NCBI RefSeq assembly: GCF_011397635.1
Contig: NC_064762.1
Location: forward strand, 20,175,479 to 20,239,478
Reading direction: 5' to 3'
Length of the DNA stretch: 64,000 bases
Source: Epinephelus fuscoguttatus
Lineage: Eukaryota > Chordata > Actinopteri > Perciformes > Serranidae
Every line of letters begins with the position of its first letter. Within the stretch, counting starts at the first letter, position 1. The translations under genes were made by a program, and so were the position numbers. The notes under the pieces were generated by a model. That model was not told the DNA's origin, made no database searches, and was given only the letters and a program-made list of their open reading frames with translations. Below, in pieces: positions 60,043-64,000 of this stretch.

Positions 60043-62689
60043 AGTCCTTTTCCCTTCTTTGCCATAACCTCTCGAGCCAGGGTTATGACACAATATTCTC
60101 GACGATATGACAAATTAGTAAAAATATATATATTTCATTATTAATTAAAGAAAACAGAATTGCAGTAAAATAAGTGATATAGTTTTACATGTTAACAGTT
60201 TGCCTTCAAATATTCAGTAAAAACTAAACAAAATAATATCTCATTTCTTTAGTTTGTGAACAACAACAGTAACTCAGAGTGAGATCCAGATTCTGTATAC
60301 AATATTAATACTTCAACAAAATAAAATCTACCACAAATTACACATTTAAACAGCTCCCAAAGGCAAACAATGTCCCCTGGGATCTATATATATATAAATC
60401 AATAGGTGATTTCTTTCTTTTAGCAAAACCTTTATGCTCTGCCATTTCTCCTCTAATCATCACACTGTAACCTGTGACAGGCTGTTATGATACCACAACT
60501 ATTGAACATTCACATATATGTAGTTGAGCCGTGAGTGCCACAAAGGTTTACATTACCAAAGGTTTAAAACAAAATCGTGCCACGACAACAACCCCCGTGT
60601 GCGCACAGTGAGAGAGGAGAGGGAGAGACGCTGTGCTGCTGCCAGAGGAGCCGCTGAGTGAGTTCACTCTGAGCGGGAACTCTCTAAAAGAGTCTGAGAA
60701 GTCTGCGGCTGTTCATAAGACATTAGGATGACACAGTGTATTCCACACTACTGAAGCTGCTCCTCTTTTTGGAACCACCGCGGAGTCTGTAATAATTTCG
60801 CTTTCAGCCATGCTTATTATTGTCGTGGGTAACATTATGATGACAATATGTCAACAAGCTGAAATACTGCGAGTATCACGAAATGAATTTTTCATGTGAT
60901 AACAAAATTATACTGGTATTATCGTGAACAAGATGATAAGGGTAGACATACTTTTGGCTGTATCGCGTTATAATGTCAAGTCAGTCTTATATATGTGGCC
61001 CCAAATAACAGATTAAAAAGGGCTTTACAATCTGTGCAACATATAACACCCATTATCTTGAGAGTCACGGTTTGGATAAGGATGAATTTGATGCATAGTC
61101 TGACATTGATGCTGTTGAGTAGTGTCATCAACAGGCTACAAATAAGGTTCAGAAAAAGTGAAAGAGATGTAGAGCAATTGATGACAGATTGAAATGTTTG
61201 ACAGTAAGTTAAGTCTTTAAAAAATCCCTCCAACCTCTTGATTTGATTGCTAAACATTATTTGTGTAAACTCAGGCGTTCGTGTAAAGGTCTGATGTGTC
61301 CCTGATTTTTACCCTTTTTCAGCTTCACACAAAGGTCTGAATGCTGTTTCACAGCCTTTTTCCACCCTGCCAAGAACTCAGAGAAACATTCAACACTTAT
61401 AATTTTTTGGTGTGCAAGCAGGAAATATAAAGACATTGAACAAAGGACCAAATATCCACTTCAGCAGATTAAACCCAAAAATATTGGTAGCTTCTTTTAA
61501 AACATCAATCACCCCCTCATGGAGTGATGCGCGTTACGTAACATCAGTAATACGAGCCTCTGTTGTCCCTGCATTATGCATGTGGTGTGAAATCCTATAA
61601 AATGTCAATACGCTTGTGCATCAATGTTGCCAAGACAAATTCCCATACATTCACTCTCTGATTATGCAAACTCTAATTCAAATTCTTAGAGGGTGTAGGA
61701 GGAGAGGAGATATGAAAGAGGAGGGAGAGCAGTAATGTATGAAGCTATTATTTTTCTGTTTGTGTATGTACGTAGGTGTGTGAGATGGATATCTGTAGGT
61801 GGCTTATGCACCAGACCAGGTATTTTTGTTTTTCCCCTCCGTTTTTACATATATTTGTCTGGCGCATGAATGAGATATTTTGTATACCCCGCAAGAGTGA
61901 TTACAGACGTAGAGGGGGGCAGGAAGGGGTGAGAGAAAAAGAAACAATGAGGAGGGAGATGGATTAGAGTGATGGAGAAAAGAGAGAAAATGAAGGGGGT
62001 AAGAAAGCCGGTGATGTAAGGGTGGAGGAGGTTGGCAGGGGAAGAAAATAGAGAAGGAGAGGCTTGTTGTCTGCATGTAAATTACTAGCACCTTGGCAGC
62101 CGGGAGATTGTGGCATTTGCAAATTATCTGAATATTGTGACCCAGTCTTGCGGCTCTTGATTAATGATAGCTGAGATGTGCTCTGAAACATATGCAGACC
62201 GTAAAAAAGCCAGAAACTAATTACTGTTGCAATAAAGTAACACGCCGCTGCGCTGTGCTAATTCTGTAGATGTAAATAATTAAAATACGCTATCAAAAAG
62301 ACCTTTACAATTATCTGGAAACATCACATGTATGACTTAAAGAGCACTAAAATACATACTCCACGCAGAGTGATGAATCATGTGCACTCAGTACCAAAAT
62401 AGAGCACAGATAGAACAGTCTGAAATATTTTCAGTCTCTTGCTAGAAAGAAATATAACCAGAGGGGGGAAGAGGGAGAAAAAAGCTGCAAACGTGCTGCA
62501 CTGTATGCATGGTGCAATCTTGAGATTAAAGGAGAAGTTCACAGTTTTTCAAGTCTGTCTCGTACTCGCATGCGGTTTTTGGTTGCTGTAATGATTCCTC
62601 TTGTTCGTACAAGCCGTGCAGAGACATAACATCCTAATGTGGTGTCAAATTAGGAGATGGGGGCAAAATCCACAGTCTGCCATCAGCCA

Positions 62690-63230
62690 GAGGAAAACGG
62701 TGACATTGCACGTTTCTGAAAACCATGAAAACGATCCATTTTAATGTTTCGTACATATATCAATGTTCTTAAAGTGATGTAATATATGAGCTGAATTTGT
62801 CATCGGGAGGTTGAGTGGATGGTGGATGGTGTCCAAGGCAATCAAGAAACCCCTGTTGTGATTTAGTGAGTCATTGCTGTGTTCCCAGCGGCTTTTTAGC
62901 CACTAAACGTGAAGGTTTTTTAGCGACCTGTCACTGTTTTCCTGCAGCGCTTTAGGCCCTAAACATGGGTGTTTTGTGAAGACCCATTGCTGTTTTTCCT
63001 GCAGCTTTTCTAGGCAATATAGAGACCCAAAAAGCAGTTATTTTTTACCAAGATGTCAGTGCTTTTTCAGCCGGGATAGTGGCCTGAAAAGCAGTTCATT
63101 TTTACCGAGACAGTGCTTTTCCACCTGGGATATTGGCCAAAAAAGCAGTTGTTTTTTTCGCCAAGATACGCTGCTTTTCTTGTTGGGATAGTGCCCCCCC
63201 AAACAGGATATTTTAAGCAAAAATGCAATC
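62690..63230 (+). repeat. Dispersed repeat with internal minisatellite, copy 2
   Basis: Homologous to 58497-58910 but with more internal units. Between about 62880 and 63210 a motif of roughly 45-70 bp recurs: CAGCGGCTTTTTAG, CAGCGCTTTAGG, CAGCTTTTCTAGG, then GGGATAGTGGCC, GGGATATTGGCC, GGGATAGTGCCC, each with AAAAGCAGTT nearby. Confidence 0.7.
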
Positions 63231-63300
63231 TTCTCCTGACCAACTAACCAACTGGGTTTTTGTGCCTAAACCTAACCACATGTTGACCACAGCTTTTCAA

Positions 63301-63943
63301 AAACCTTAAAGAAACCGACCACTTTAGAATGAAAATACAGACAGTACTTACTGACCCTCATGCCAACAAGAAGTCCAGTGTAGTTTTTTAATCCACAAAA
63401 CTCGTTCGAGGTATCGGAGGATAACAGCTAGCTGAATTTTTCCATACACTTGAAGTGCTTGGAACCCACGTCCAAAATCATTTTGAAAATGTTACAAAAC
63501 TCTGCTAACGCCTTTCAAAAACATCAGAACGAGAACACGAGAACTAGCACCACCACTAGCCATCAGCTAGTCTCGCGCGAGTTGCCATGTAAACACAGCA
63601 CTTCTGTAGGGCAGGCTAACTGACCACGGTGAGAAATGATGCTATAAAGTGGAGTAAATTACGTCTTTTCAAGCCAGTTTTGCATGCCGCGGCTTCAGGG
63701 CACCAGGATTACGACGGACGAGCCGTTCTGATGTTTTTGAAATGCATTAGTGGAGTTTTATTACATTTTCAAAATGTGGGTTCCATGCACTTCAAGTGTA
63801 GCTGTTATTCCAGCTAGCTGTTATCCTCCGATACCCCGAACGAGTTTTGTGGATTAAAAAACTACACTGGACTTCCTGTCGGCGTGAGGGTCAGTAAGTA
63901 CTGTCTGTATTTTCATTCTAAAGTGGCCATTTCCTTTAAGTTT
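63301..63943. mobile_element. Fold-back MITE
   Basis: Arms about 63301-63545 and 63717-63943 are reverse complements: ACTTTAGAATGAAAATACAG, ACAGTACTTACTGACCCTCA at the left and TGAGGGTCAGTAAGTACTGT, CTGTATTTTCATTCTAAAGT at the right. The middle parts pair too (ACAAAACTCGTTCGAGGTAT against ATACCCCGAACGAGTTTTGT). The single-copy centre is about 170 bp. Confidence 0.9.
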
Positions 63944-64000
63944 CAATGTATCTGCTATATAAAAATGTGCAAATGTAACGTATCTGTAATTTGCAGAAAC

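Larger units (their letters stand above)
58192..64000 (-). other. grik2 last intron (partial)
   Basis: Begins after the acceptor at 58192-58193 and continues past the window. No other grik2 exon is recognised on the minus strand. The interval is filled with dispersed repeats, two fold-back elements and unassigned sequence; 60075-60945 may be another interspersed element (GGTTATGACACAATATTCTC at the left) but I could not define its ends. Confidence 0.7.

Noticed and set aside
42126..64000. Search for bves, popdc3 or hace1 exons, the mammalian neighbours of LIN28B
   Set aside because: No frame on either strand resembled these proteins. Only the terminal grik2 exon was found.

Overview
This is genomic DNA from a ray-finned fish, probably a percomorph teleost. 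It has long introns with GT-AG junctions, abundant microsatellites, several tRNA-derived SINE families and fold-back DNA elements of types common in teleosts. No bacterial, plasmid or phage features are present. Only two protein-coding genes can be supported. They converge on each other.

Left part (1 to about 10.9 kb): no gene. Two large, degenerate tandem arrays (1-4470 and about 6560-10405) share a core of roughly 85 bp. A duplicated dispersed repeat and a nearly perfect 191-bp inverted duplication lie among them. A (GA)n tract then leads into the lin28b promoter and 5' UTR.

Centre (11.3-42.1 kb): a complete lin28b on the + strand. The coding sequence is join(11278..11287, 12032..12222, 25287..25474, 32569..32881), 702 nt, giving 233 residues. 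The first coding exon holds only 10 coding bases. The protein has a cold-shock domain, a basic linker and two CCHC zinc knuckles. It resembles LIN28B rather than LIN28A in its N-terminus, linker, second knuckle and basic tail. A 3' UTR of about 9.2 kb is inferred from the miRNA seed matches (let-7, miR-125, miR-9, miR-30) and an AATAAA at 42102. Its second half has been invaded by several fold-back repeats.

Right part (42.1-64 kb): a repeat-rich intergenic stretch with several SINEs (one with a perfect 15-bp target-site duplication), a SINE carrying four telomere-like repeats, and a 3.8-kb AT-rich satellite with a 38-bp unit and a 114-bp higher-order unit (48995-52820). After it comes the last coding exon of grik2 on the - strand (58027-58191), encoding the GluK2 C-terminal tail with its ETMA PDZ ligand, and a probable 3' UTR. 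The window ends inside the upstream grik2 intron, which contains two more fold-back elements.

Function: LIN28B binds and blocks maturation of let-7 RNAs, and let-7 represses LIN28B through its 3' UTR. Both sides of that loop can be read here (RNA-binding domains and UTR sites). grik2 is an unrelated neuronal kainate-receptor subunit; the two genes share a chromosomal region in mammals too. I found no previously undescribed gene system. The unusual content is in the repeats and in the UTR structure.
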